From Hypericibacter sp050729195 (lineage in GTDB: Bacteria > Pseudomonadota > Alphaproteobacteria > Dongiales > Dongiaceae): 32,568 nucleotides of DNA. Made by a program: the position numbers and the translations under genes. The DNA is taken from NCBI RefSeq assembly GCF_050729195.1, contig NZ_JBOHKS010000208.1, positions 1-32,568 of the forward strand. The letters are read 5' to 3'. Shown piece by piece: positions 7,561-15,613 of the stretch. Every line of letters begins with the position of its first letter. The stretch's first letter is position 1. The notes below the pieces were generated by a model. It was not told the DNA's origin. It searched no databases and saw nothing but the letters and a program-made list of their open reading frames with translations.

Positions 7561-9625
7561 CGCCAGGAACACTGCCGGTATCCGCGTCGAAGAAACGGTC
7601 TGGATCGAGCTTGCGGATGGCTGCCGATTGGCGGCGCGGCTCTGGCTGCCCGAGGCGACCGTCGGGCCGGCGCCTGCGATCCTGGAGTATCTGCCCTATC
7701 GCCGCCGCGACCGGCATCGCGGCGATGACGCGATCCTCCATCCCGCATTCGCGGCGGCGGGCTATGCGTCCCTTCGTGTCGATATGCGAGGCGCCGGCGA
7801 TTCCGACGGCGTCATGACCGACGAATACACGCCCCGGGAATGGGCCGATGCGGTTCAAGTCATCGAATGGATCGCGCGCCAGCCCTGGTGCAGCGGTGCC
7901 GTCGGCATGATCGGGCTGTCCTGGAGCGGGTTCAATTCCCTGCAGATCGCAGCCCTGGCGCCGCCGGCCTTGAAGGCGGTCGTCACCACCTGCGCTTCCG
8001 ACGATCGCTATGCCGACGACATGCATTACATGGGCGGCTGCCTGCTGAGCGACAATCTGCAATATGGCGCGACCCTGTTCACCTGGCTGGCGACGCCGCC
8101 GGATCCCGCCATCGTCGGGCCGCGCTGGCGCGACATGTGGCGGGAGCGATTGGCGGTGGTCGAGCCACCGGCGGTGCGCTGGATGCGCCATAGCAACCGC
8201 GACGCCTATTGGCGGACCGGCTCGGTCTGCGAGGACTATGGCGCCATCGAGGCCGCGGTGCTGGCGGTGGGCGGCTGGGCCGATGGCTACACCAACGCCG
8301 TGCTCCGGCTGCTGAGCGGTCTTTCCGGCCCGCGTAAAGGCCTGATCGGACCCTGGGCTCATTCTTTCCCGCATGTGGCGACGCCGGGGCCTCGGATCGA
8401 TTTCATCAATTATGTGATCCGCTGGTGGGATCACTGGCTCAAGGGCCGCGACACCGGGATCATGAATGAGCCGATGTTGACGGCGTGGCTGCAGCAGGCC
8501 GAACCGCCGCAGTCCCGTTATGACACCCGAAAGGGACGCTGGATCGCGGAAGCCGTCTGGCCGAGCCCCAATATCGTTCCCCTTCGTCTCGATCTCGGTC
8601 CTTCGGCGCTCGGTGCGTCATCGCCCGCCTTCGCGCAGGCGATCCAATCGCCCGCAACCATCGGGATCGCTTCCGGCGAATGGTGCCCCTACGGCTGGGG
8701 GCCTGACATGCCGACCGATCAGCGCGAGGAAGATGCGGGCTCGCTCTGCTTCGACAGCACGGTCTTCGACGCACCACTGCAGTTGCTGGGCGGTACGCGT
8801 CTTTCGGTCGAACTTTCCAGCGACAGCCCTGAAGCCATGGTGGCGGCAAGGCTGGTCGATCTGGCGCCCGACGGGACGGCGTCGCGGATCACCTATGGGC
8901 TTCTGAACCTGCAGCATCATGCCGGTCATGAAAGAGCCAAAGCCTTGATCCCCGGCCAGCACTATCGCGTCGAGATCAAGCTCAAGGATGTGGCCTATGA
9001 GCTGCCCAAGGGCCATCGGCTTCGGATCGCGCTTTCGACCTCTTACTGGCCTCTTGCCATGCCCTCGCCGCGGGCCGCAACGGTGACAGTCCATGGGGGA
9101 AGCCTGTCATTGCCGCGGCGCGAGCCGCAAGGCGACGGGACCCAGCCGCCGGATCTCGGGCAGGCCTGGAGTCCGCCGCCCTTGGAGGCCAAGATTCTGG
9201 TGGCACCGGAACGCGGGCGCGTTCGTGTCGAGAGAAATGCCGAGGAGGGGAGCGCCACGGTGGATGTGGTGCGCAATCTGGGCGCCCTCCATATCGCCGA
9301 GATCGATCTCGAGCTGACGGCGGTCGGTTCGGAGCGCTACTCGATCCTGGCTGGCGACCCGGCGCAGGCGAGATCGGAAGCGCAACGGCGCGCCGCGTTC
9401 AAGCGCGGCGATTGGCAGGCCTCGATCGTCACGCAATCCGTTCTGACGTCGAGCGGCGACAATTGGCGTCTGGTCGCCACGCTCTCGGCGTTCGAGGGCG
9501 ACGCGCAGATCTTTGCGCGGCACTGGGACCTCGAAATTCCAAGATCCTCGGCGCCTCGGGCGCAGGAGACGGAGGCGCCAAGGGTAAAGCCCGGGCGTGT
9601 CCGGGCATCAACACCAAACACATAA
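7547..9625 (+). CDS. CocE/NonD family hydrolase (X-Pro dipeptidyl-peptidase-like)
   Basis: A 692-residue serine hydrolase of the CocE/NonD family, whose members include cocaine esterase, glutaryl-7-ACA acylase and X-Pro peptidases. The nucleophile Ser125 is in I-G-L-S-W-S-G; Asp246 (G-G-W-A-D-G-Y) and His272 (G-P-W-A-H) complete the expected triad. A C-terminal jelly-roll domain follows (about 350-650, including the S-S-D-S-P-E and K-G-H-R-L-R-I stretches). No signal peptide is seen, so it is probably cytoplasmic. The start appears to be TTG at 7547, preceded by AGCAGG at a suitable distance; no better start exists before the conserved region. It overlaps the PrpD-like gene and precedes the betaine-transporter genes by 22 bp, suggesting that it hydrolyses an imported ester or amide. 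Confidence 0.88.
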   Translation: MSPHSARNTAGIRVEETVWIELADGCRLAARLWLPEATVGPAPAILEYLPYRRRDRHRGDDAILHPAFAAAGYASLRVDMRGAGDSDGVMTDEYTPREWADAVQVIEWIARQPWCSGAVGMIGLSWSGFNSLQIAALAPPALKAVVTTCASDDRYADDMHYMGGCLLSDNLQYGATLFTWLATPPDPAIVGPRWRDMWRERLAVVEPPAVRWMRHSNRDAYWRTGSVCEDYGAIEAAVLAVGGWADGYTNAVLRLLSGLSGPRKGLIGPWAHSFPHVATPGPRIDFINYVIRWWDHWLKGRDTGIMNEPMLTAWLQQAEPPQSRYDTRKGRWIAEAVWPSPNIVPLRLDLGPSALGASSPAFAQAIQSPATIGIASGEWCPYGWGPDMPTDQREEDAGSLCFDSTVFDAPLQLLGGTRLSVELSSDSPEAMVAARLVDLAPDGTASRITYGLLNLQHHAGHERAKALIPGQHYRVEIKLKDVAYELPKGHRLRIALSTSYWPLAMPSPRAATVTVHGGSLSLPRREPQGDGTQPPDLGQAWSPPPLEAKILVAPERGRVRVERNAEEGSATVDVVRNLGALHIAEIDLELTAVGSERYSILAGDPAQARSEAQRRAAFKRGDWQASIVTQSVLTSSGDNWRLVATLSAFEGDAQIFARHWDLEIPRSSAPRAQETEAPRVKPGRVRASTPNT

Positions 9626-9647
9626 ATCAATCAACGGGAGGATAAAA

Positions 9648-10559
9648 ATGGGCAATTCATGGAAGGCAATGACGCGTCGGAGCCTGCTCGGTGGGATCGG
9701 GACTGCCGCGACGTTAGCGGCTCTGGGGTCACGCGTTCGCGCTGCCAATGCCGTCAAGGTTGGCTGGACCACGGACACCGAGCAATCGATTCTGGGCAAC
9801 ATCACGGCTTTGATTCTGGAGAAGAAGCTGGGGATTCCCGTCGAGCGGATCGGCAATCTCGGTGGTACCGGCATCGCGCATCAGGCGATCATCGACGGGG
9901 CGATCGATATCTATCCGGACTATACCGGCGATGCCCTGGCCAACGTTCTCAAGAAGGACGTGATCACCGACCCGCAGAAGGCATGGGAAGCGGTCCGCGA
10001 TGGTTATGCCGAGAAATACAAGATCACCTGGTTGAAGCCCACGCCTTTCAACAACACCTACGCCCTGGCGCTCAAGGAGCCCAAGGCCCAGGAACTCAAT
10101 ATCACCACGATCTCCGGGCTGGCGCCGCAGGCGCCGAAATGGAAGCTCGGCTGCTCGGTCGAGTTCGCCGGCCGGCCGATCGACGGCTATCCGGGCATGG
10201 CCAAGCATTACGGCTTCGAATTCGGGTCCGTGAAGCCGATGGATGTCGGTCTCATGTACACGGCCGTCGATAGCGGCGAGGTCGATGTGATCGTGGCATT
10301 CGCGACCGACGCCCGCATCGGCAAGGTCGGATTGCGCGTGCTGGCCGACGACAAGTTGTTCTTCCCGTCCTACAACGCGGCCATCACCGTGCGCGACGAA
10401 GTGCTCAAGGCGCATGCCGGAATGGCGGAGGCGATCGAGGCCGTCACGAGTACCCTGCAGACCCCCGTCCAGATCAAGCTGAATGGGCGTGCGGACATCG
10501 ATGGTCTTCCGCCGGAAACTGTGGCGGAGGAGTATCTGAAGCAGCTAAAAGTCATCTGA
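9648..10559 (+). CDS. Glycine betaine/choline-type ABC transporter substrate-binding protein (OpuCC/OsmF/OsmX-like)
   Basis: A 303-residue periplasmic binding protein of the OpuAC/OsmF family. The N-terminus has a twin-arginine-like signal (T-R-R-S-L-L-G-G, Arg10-Arg11), a hydrophobic run and a cut near A-N-A at about residue 34. Diagnostic features are the K-V-G-W-T-T-D-T-E-Q start of the mature fold, I-G-N-L-G-G-T-G-I-A-H-Q, I-Y-P-D-Y-T-G-D-A and the late F-F-P-S-Y-N-A-A. These match the quaternary-amine-binding fold, with an aromatic-rich site expected. A perfect ribosome site (CGGGAGG, 9635-9641) lies 6 nt before ATG 9648. A terminator-like hairpin follows the stop codon, so this gene is probably expressed at higher level than the permeases. 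The real ligand may be a betaine other than glycine betaine, given the catabolic neighbours. Confidence 0.92.
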   Translation: MGNSWKAMTRRSLLGGIGTAATLAALGSRVRAANAVKVGWTTDTEQSILGNITALILEKKLGIPVERIGNLGGTGIAHQAIIDGAIDIYPDYTGDALANVLKKDVITDPQKAWEAVRDGYAEKYKITWLKPTPFNNTYALALKEPKAQELNITTISGLAPQAPKWKLGCSVEFAGRPIDGYPGMAKHYGFEFGSVKPMDVGLMYTAVDSGEVDVIVAFATDARIGKVGLRVLADDKLFFPSYNAAITVRDEVLKAHAGMAEAIEAVTSTLQTPVQIKLNGRADIDGLPPETVAEEYLKQLKVI

Positions 10560-10569
10560 GCTCCCTGAT

Positions 10570-10615
10570 CCCGCGCCGGGCGGCCGTCAGGCGGCTGTCA
10601 GGCGCGGGGCTTTTT
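10570..10615 (+). terminator. Terminator-like hairpin between binding-protein and permease genes
   Basis: Outer stem CCCGCGCC (10570-10577) pairs with GGCGCGGG (10601-10608). An inner stem GCCG/CGGC (10583-10586 with 10592-10595) sits within it, and a TTTTT run follows at 10611-10615. The permease ATG is at 10622, just beyond, so this is best seen as a partial terminator that sets binding protein above membrane subunits. Confidence 0.8.
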
Positions 10616-10621
10616 CAGCTC

Positions 10622-11257
10622 ATGACTCTCTTTGCTTATCTGGCGGCCAATTGGCCGCGAGTCCTCGACCTGACGCTGCATCATATCGAGCTGTCGCTCT
10701 ATGCCGTGGCGTTTGCGTTGGCCGTTGGCGTGCCGTTGGGCATCCTCTGCTATGTCGTGCGGCCGATCGCTGCGGTCGTGCTGAATGCCGTCAGCATCAT
10801 CTATACGATCCCGACTCTCGCCATGTTCGGCCTCATGCTTCCTCTGATCGGAATCGGCTTTCTCCCGGCCATCGTCGCCGTGGTGCTCTATTCGTTGCTG
10901 CCGATCGTGCAGAACACCTATACGGGCCTGCGCGCCGTCGCTCCGGAAATCCGCGAGGCCGCCAAGGGCGTCGGCATGAGCGCGGGCGCCCGGCTGTGGC
11001 GGGTGGAGCTCCCGCTGGCGCTGCCGATCATCTCGGCCGGCATCAGGGTCGCGGTGGTCAATGCCGTCGGCATGATGACGCTTGCATCGTTGATCGGCGC
11101 CGGAGGATTGGGCGACCTGATCTTCCGCGGGATATCCACGCTGTCATGGGCGCTGGTCCTGGCCGGCAGCGTGCCTGTGCTGGCGCTGGCAGCCCTCGCG
11201 GACCTGGGTCTGAAGGCATTGGAGCGCCGCCTGGCTGCATGGCAGGGCGTTGCATGA
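10622..11257 (+). CDS. Betaine ABC transporter permease (OpuCB/OsmW-type)
   Basis: A 211-residue inner-membrane permease with about five to six hydrophobic helices and a cytoplasmic EAA-type loop (P-E-I-R-E-A-A-K-G-V-G-M-S) that docks to the ATPase. The segment Y-T-I-P-T-L-A-M-F-G-L-M-L-P and the G-A-G-G-L-G stretch are typical of OpuCB/OpuCD/OsmW-type permeases of the quaternary-amine class. The length matches the family. It is separated from the binding protein by a terminator-like hairpin and overlaps the next permease by ATGA, so the two permeases are translationally coupled and likely form a heterodimer. Confidence 0.92.
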   Translation: MTLFAYLAANWPRVLDLTLHHIELSLYAVAFALAVGVPLGILCYVVRPIAAVVLNAVSIIYTIPTLAMFGLMLPLIGIGFLPAIVAVVLYSLLPIVQNTYTGLRAVAPEIREAAKGVGMSAGARLWRVELPLALPIISAGIRVAVVNAVGMMTLASLIGAGGLGDLIFRGISTLSWALVLAGSVPVLALAALADLGLKALERRLAAWQGVA

Positions 11258-11883
11258 CCCTGCTCGATTTTCTCCACTTCCAGGGCGACCTGGTGGCGAG
11301 GCTGGCGTGGCAGCATCTCCTCCTGTTCGCCCTCTCGCTCACGGGCGCCACGATCATCGGGGTCGGGCTTGGCATCGCCGTGGCCCGAACGCGCTGGGTC
11401 GCCTCTGTCGTGGTGCCCGCGGTCAATCTGCTGCAGGCTTGTCCCGAGGTCGTGTTGCTGGCGGTCTCCATCCCCTTACTGGGGATCGGATTCGAGGGCG
11501 CTTTGATCCCGCTCTTCATCAAGGGTGTGCTGCCGATCCTGCGCAATACCGCAAGCGGGCTTGCCGGGGTCGACGCACGTACCGTCGAGGCGGCGACAGG
11601 AATCGGGTTGACACCGCTCCAGGTCCTGTTTCGTATCGAATTGCCATCGGCGCTTCCCGTCATCATCTCCGGCATTCGCGTATCGGCCGTGATGCTGGTC
11701 TCCGTCTTGACCTTGACGGCCTATATCGGCGTCGAAAGCCTGGGGACATTGATTGTTCAAGGTATCGCCCGGATGGATCCCACGCCCCTGATCGTGGGGT
11801 CGCTGTTGACGGCGCTGCTTGCGGTCACGGTCAATTATCTCCTGATCGGGGCCGAGCGCGCCGCCGCCAACCGTTTGAACTGA
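11254..11883 (+). CDS. Betaine ABC transporter permease, second subunit (OpuCD/OsmY-type)
   Basis: A 209-residue inner-membrane permease, homologous to the preceding one. It has the EAA-like loop (A-R-T-V-E-A-A-T-G-I-G-L-T-P-L-Q) and the segment Q-A-C-P-E-V-V-L-L-A-V-S-I-P in place of the Y-T-I-P-T-L-A-M seen in its partner. Its ATG lies inside the stop of the first permease (ATGA, 11254-11257). The ATPase gene begins 11 bp after its stop. It is expected to pair with the first permease in one transporter. Confidence 0.92.
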   Translation: MTLLDFLHFQGDLVARLAWQHLLLFALSLTGATIIGVGLGIAVARTRWVASVVVPAVNLLQACPEVVLLAVSIPLLGIGFEGALIPLFIKGVLPILRNTASGLAGVDARTVEAATGIGLTPLQVLFRIELPSALPVIISGIRVSAVMLVSVLTLTAYIGVESLGTLIVQGIARMDPTPLIVGSLLTALLAVTVNYLLIGAERAAANRLN

Positions 11884-11894
11884 GGACAGGCGTC

Positions 11895-12842
11895 ATGGCT
11901 CAAGCCATCGAGTTTCGGCATGTCAGCAAGAGGTTCGACAATGGCGGCCTCGCTGTCGACGATCTCTCTTTCGTGGTGGAAGCCGGTACCATCATGGCGC
12001 TGGTGGGGCCTTCGGGTTGCGGCAAGACCACGAGCCTCAAGATGATCAACCGGTTGATCGACCCGACCGGCGGGGAGATTCTGGTGGGTGGCCGTTCGAT
12101 CGTCTCGACCGGCTTGCTCGAGCTCCGCCGTTCGCTGGGCTATGTGATTCAGTATGTCGGCCTGTTTCCGCATATGACGGTGGCCGAAAATATCGGCGTG
12201 GTACCGCAACTTCTGGGCTGGCCGAAAGCCAGGATCCAGGCGCGGATCGATGAGTTGCTCGATCTTGTCGGTCTTGCCCCGCAGGAATTTCGCAGTCGCC
12301 GTCCGCGCGCCTTGAGCGGCGGGCAACAGCAACGGGTCGGCGTTGCGCGGGCGTTGGCATCGGATCCGCCTGTACTGCTGATGGACGAACCTTTCGGCGC
12401 CCTCGATCCGATTACCCGCGATCGGTTGCAAGACGAACTGATCCAGATTCAACGCAAGCTGCGCAAGACCATCGTGATCGTCACCCATGACATGGATGAG
12501 GCGGTCCGGCTTGCCGATCGCATCGCGGTATTGCGGGCCGGCAAACTGGTTCAGATCGGGAGCCCCGCCGAGGTCTTGGCGGCACCGGTCGATGATTTCG
12601 TCGCCGATCTCCTGGGCCGCGATCGACTACTGAAGCTGCTGCGCACCACGCCTGTCACGAAGGTCATGATCCCGGGCGGCGATCTCGCCATGGCACGGGT
12701 ATCCGAACAGGGGTCGCTCGAGGAGGCGTTGCTGGCGATGCTTGCAAGCGGTCGATGCGACGCCGCGGTCCACGGCAGCGGCGGCGGGATCATGGGTTGC
12801 GTGACAGCGGCGGATATCGTGAGATCGGCAGCTCGCCGATAG
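11895..12842 (+). CDS. Betaine ABC transporter ATP-binding protein (OpuCA/OsmV-like) with C-terminal CBS-like segment
   Basis: A 315-residue ABC ATPase. Walker A is G-P-S-G-C-G-K-T-T (38-46), the Q-loop glutamine is Gln86, the signature is L-S-G-G-Q (140-144), Walker B is L-L-M-D-E-P (161-166) and the switch histidine is His198 (V-T-H-D-M). After about residue 245 comes a short region ending G-C-V-T-A-A-D-I-V-R-S, which looks like a single or shortened CBS motif. In OpuA/OpuC-type ATPases, tandem CBS domains sense ionic strength or nucleotides; here the module looks incomplete, which would fit nutrient uptake better than osmotic gating. It is the last gene of the plus-strand catabolic run. 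Confidence 0.92.
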   Translation: MAQAIEFRHVSKRFDNGGLAVDDLSFVVEAGTIMALVGPSGCGKTTSLKMINRLIDPTGGEILVGGRSIVSTGLLELRRSLGYVIQYVGLFPHMTVAENIGVVPQLLGWPKARIQARIDELLDLVGLAPQEFRSRRPRALSGGQQQRVGVARALASDPPVLLMDEPFGALDPITRDRLQDELIQIQRKLRKTIVIVTHDMDEAVRLADRIAVLRAGKLVQIGSPAEVLAAPVDDFVADLLGRDRLLKLLRTTPVTKVMIPGGDLAMARVSEQGSLEEALLAMLASGRCDAAVHGSGGGIMGCVTAADIVRSAARR

Positions 12843-13162
12843 GCTGCCGCTGGCCTTGGCTTTTGCCGCGAATACTCCGTTCATGGGGCGAATGAGCAAT
12901 GGAACCGCCCGCAGGTTTGTCGGTTAAGTTACGTCTTATACTTTTTATACTTTCGTCGGACATGGAGTGGGCGGTCGGAGGCCGTTGCCTTCGGTGATCG
13001 ACAACGCCGAGCGCGTGTCTTCCTAACAAATGTAAAGATGAATTTCCCGTCAGCGTGATTGACGGCGTCACGGGTCCCGCGCCACGCTGAAGACGGCCCG
13101 GATCGCGCGTTCCCAACGAGCGCGTGCGGTGCTGTTACTGACTCGCGCTCAATGGCCGCATC
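12843..13162. other. 320-bp intergenic region upstream of the tandem TPR-GT41 genes
   Basis: No gene is seen. It contains an AT-rich island with two adjacent copies of TTATACTTT (12936-12944 and 12945-12953), each holding a TATACT that resembles a -10 box. It also contains a hairpin-forming inverted repeat near 13047-13072. No clear intrinsic terminator for the transporter operon was found, nor a strong ribosome site for the gene at 13163. Confidence 0.5.
12936..12953 (+). promoter_or_regulatory. Tandem TTATACTTT repeat, possible promoter -10 elements
   Basis: Two perfect, adjacent 9-bp copies of TTATACTTT lie in otherwise GC-rich DNA about 210-230 bp before the TPR-GT41 start. Each contains TATACT. 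A TTGTCG at 12917-12922 could be a -35, but its spacing to either copy (14 or 23 bp) is poor, so promoter function is a weak inference. Confidence 0.3.
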
Positions 13163-15613
13163 ATGGTCGAGCATAGCCAATCGGCCGGGCCCGCCGGCGT
13201 CGCCTCGCCGCTGGGAGCATCGATAGCCGGCAAGCTGCCGGAAGGCTTCGCTGTTGCCTCGAACCATCTTTTCGCCGGCCGGATGAAACAGGCGGAGGCC
13301 GCCTGCCTGGAGCTGGTCAAGGCCTATCCGAACAGCTCGAAGGCGTTCCAGATGTTCGGCGACGTGCTGCAGCGGACCGGTCGTGCCGAGGCCGCGATCG
13401 TGCCCTTCCAGAGGGCGCTTGAGCTCACGCCCAACTTCGCCGATGCGCAGCTGGGCCTGGGCAACGCGCTCTACCAGCTCGCCCGGTATGACGCGGCAAC
13501 CGCCGCTTTCCGGCGCGCCTTGGCGCTGCGGTCCGGATTCGTCGAGGCATCGCACAATCTGGCCAGCAGCCTCCGTGCCCAGGGAAAGCTCGCGGAGGCA
13601 ATCCTTCAGTTCGAGAAGACGCGCGAGCTCAAGCCCGATTGGGCGGTGGTGCATTGCAATCTCGGTCATGCGCTTCAGGCCGCCGGCAAGCATGAACAGG
13701 CGGCGCAATCCTTCCAGCGGGCGCTGGAGTTGAAGCCCGAGCTCATGGAGGCGCTCAACAATCTGGGGCTGGTGCTGGTCGATCTGGGCAAGCCCGAGGA
13801 GGCGGAAGCCTGCTATCGCCGCGCGATCACGATGAAGCCCGCCTATGTGGTGCCCTACAACAACCTGGCCAATCTGCTTGCTGCGCAAGGACGGCGGAAG
13901 GAGGCGGTGGCCTATTACGAGCGGGCGCTGCGGATCGAACCGAGCATGCCCGAGATCCACAACAATCTGGGCAATGCCGTCAAGGATCTGGGGCAACTGG
14001 ATCGCGCCGAGGCCTGTTATCGGCGCTCGATCGAGCTGCGGCCGAACTTCGCGGCCGCCCACAACAATCTCGGTAGCGTTCTGCAGAGCAAGGGAAAGCT
14101 CGAGGCGGCCCGGGCGGCCTACCGAAAGGCGCTTTCCATCGAGCCGCAATTCGCCGAGGCCTACAACAATCTCGGCAATACCGTTCGCGACATGGGGCGG
14201 CTGCAGGAGGCCGAAGACGCCTACCGCCAGGCGCTCGCCCTGAAACCCGAGAGCTACCAGGCGCTCAACAATCTGGCGACCGTGCTCAAGGATTGCGGCC
14301 AGCTCACGGAGGCCATTGCCGTCTTGCGGAAGGCGATGGCGATCCGCCCGGACTTCGAGACGGCCCATCACAATCTCCTGATGGCGATGCAGTACGATCC
14401 GGAGACCAGCCCCGCAGAGCTGCTGGCGGAGCATCGCGAGTTCGACCGGCGGTTCGCGTCGCCCTTGATGCCCGCGATCCTGCGGCACCGCAATCAGCCG
14501 GACCCCGAACGCCGGCTGCGGGTCGGCTATGTCTCCGGCGATTTCGCGCGCCACCCCGTCGGGCATTTTCTGATGCCGCTGCTGCCGGCTCATGACCGCT
14601 CGCAGGTCGAGATCTTCGCCTATTCGGATCGGCTCGGCGAGGATGAGATGACCCGGCAATTGCGGGACGCCTGCGATCAGTGGCGCAAGGTCGTGGATCT
14701 GACCGATATCGAGCTCACCGAGCGCATCAGGACCGACGCCATCGATATCCTCGTCGATCTGTCCGGCCACACCGCCGACAACAGGCTTCTGGTGTTCGCG
14801 CGCAAGCCGGCGCCGGTCCAGGCCAGCTGGGCCGGTTATGTGGGAACCACGGGCCTCTCCGCCATCGACTACCTCATTTCCGACGAACGCGAGACGCCTT
14901 CCGGCTGCGAGAACGAGTCCGTGGAGACCGTCATCCGGCTCCCTCACGGCTATGTTTGCTACGCGCCCCCGACCTACGCGCCCGAGGTCGGCCCCTTGCC
15001 GGCCCAGGAGCCGGGTCGCGTGACCTTCGGCTGCTTCAACAACCTCGCGAAACTGAACAGCGCGGTCATCGCGCTGTGGGCAAGAGTTCTGTCCGTGCTG
15101 CCGGAGGCGAAGCTGGTGCTGAAGACGCACCAGCTCGATGATGGCCGGCTCAGAAGCCGTGTCACCGGGCAGTTTGCGGCGGCGGGCGTGGCTTCGGGCC
15201 GTGTGAGCCTGCTGGGCAAGTCGCCCCATCAGGGGCTCCTGCGGGAATATAACCATGTCGACATCGCCCTCGATCCCTTTCCCTATTCGGGCGGCCTGAC
15301 GACGCTGGAAAGCCTGTGGATGGGCGTGCCGGTGGTGACCAAACAGGGCGACCGCTTCGCCGCCCGCCACACCGCCTCCCATCTGACCGGGGTCGGGCTG
15401 GCGGAGCTGATCGGGAGCGACGCCGATGGCTATGTGGAGCTGGCACATAGCCTGGCCATGGATTTGCCGCGGCTGGCGGAACTGCGTCGCGGCTTGCGCG
15501 CGCGCATGGCCGCATCGCCGGTCTGCGACGGCAATGAATTTGCACGCGATCTCGAGGCCGCCTATCGCGGCATCTGGCGCCGCTGGTGCGAACGGCAGGG
15601 CGCCTCGCGATGA
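13163..15613 (+). CDS. TPR-repeat O-GlcNAc-transferase-like protein (GT41/SPINDLY family), copy 1
   Basis: An 816-residue protein with about eleven 34-residue TPR units (roughly 35-420, many of the form N-N-L-G-x-x-L/V) and a C-terminal GT41 catalytic half. The catalytic domain opens with G-Y-V-S-G-D-F-A-R-H-P at 455-465; His464 aligns with the catalytic-region His of human OGT. It continues with F-G-C-F-N-N-L-A-K (Lys630, equivalent to the UDP-binding Lys) and ends with D-P-F-P-Y-S-G-G-L-T-T-L-E-S-L-W-M-G. GT41 enzymes move a sugar from a nucleotide donor to Ser/Thr (OGT) or Asn (HMW1C) of proteins in the cytoplasm. Its target is unknown. No good ribosome site precedes ATG 13163. It overlaps copy 2 by ATGA. 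Confidence 0.9.
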   Translation: MVEHSQSAGPAGVASPLGASIAGKLPEGFAVASNHLFAGRMKQAEAACLELVKAYPNSSKAFQMFGDVLQRTGRAEAAIVPFQRALELTPNFADAQLGLGNALYQLARYDAATAAFRRALALRSGFVEASHNLASSLRAQGKLAEAILQFEKTRELKPDWAVVHCNLGHALQAAGKHEQAAQSFQRALELKPELMEALNNLGLVLVDLGKPEEAEACYRRAITMKPAYVVPYNNLANLLAAQGRRKEAVAYYERALRIEPSMPEIHNNLGNAVKDLGQLDRAEACYRRSIELRPNFAAAHNNLGSVLQSKGKLEAARAAYRKALSIEPQFAEAYNNLGNTVRDMGRLQEAEDAYRQALALKPESYQALNNLATVLKDCGQLTEAIAVLRKAMAIRPDFETAHHNLLMAMQYDPETSPAELLAEHREFDRRFASPLMPAILRHRNQPDPERRLRVGYVSGDFARHPVGHFLMPLLPAHDRSQVEIFAYSDRLGEDEMTRQLRDACDQWRKVVDLTDIELTERIRTDAIDILVDLSGHTADNRLLVFARKPAPVQASWAGYVGTTGLSAIDYLISDERETPSGCENESVETVIRLPHGYVCYAPPTYAPEVGPLPAQEPGRVTFGCFNNLAKLNSAVIALWARVLSVLPEAKLVLKTHQLDDGRLRSRVTGQFAAAGVASGRVSLLGKSPHQGLLREYNHVDIALDPFPYSGGLTTLESLWMGVPVVTKQGDRFAARHTASHLTGVGLAELIGSDADGYVELAHSLAMDLPRLAELRRGLRARMAASPVCDGNEFARDLEAAYRGIWRRWCERQGASR

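Noticed and set aside
12929..15448. Very long minus-strand open frame (839 codons) opposite the first TPR-GT41 gene
   Set aside because: Its translation mirrors the GC-rich periodicity of the plus-strand gene, is loaded with Arg/Gly/His and matches no family, whereas the plus strand has clear TPR and GT41 motifs.
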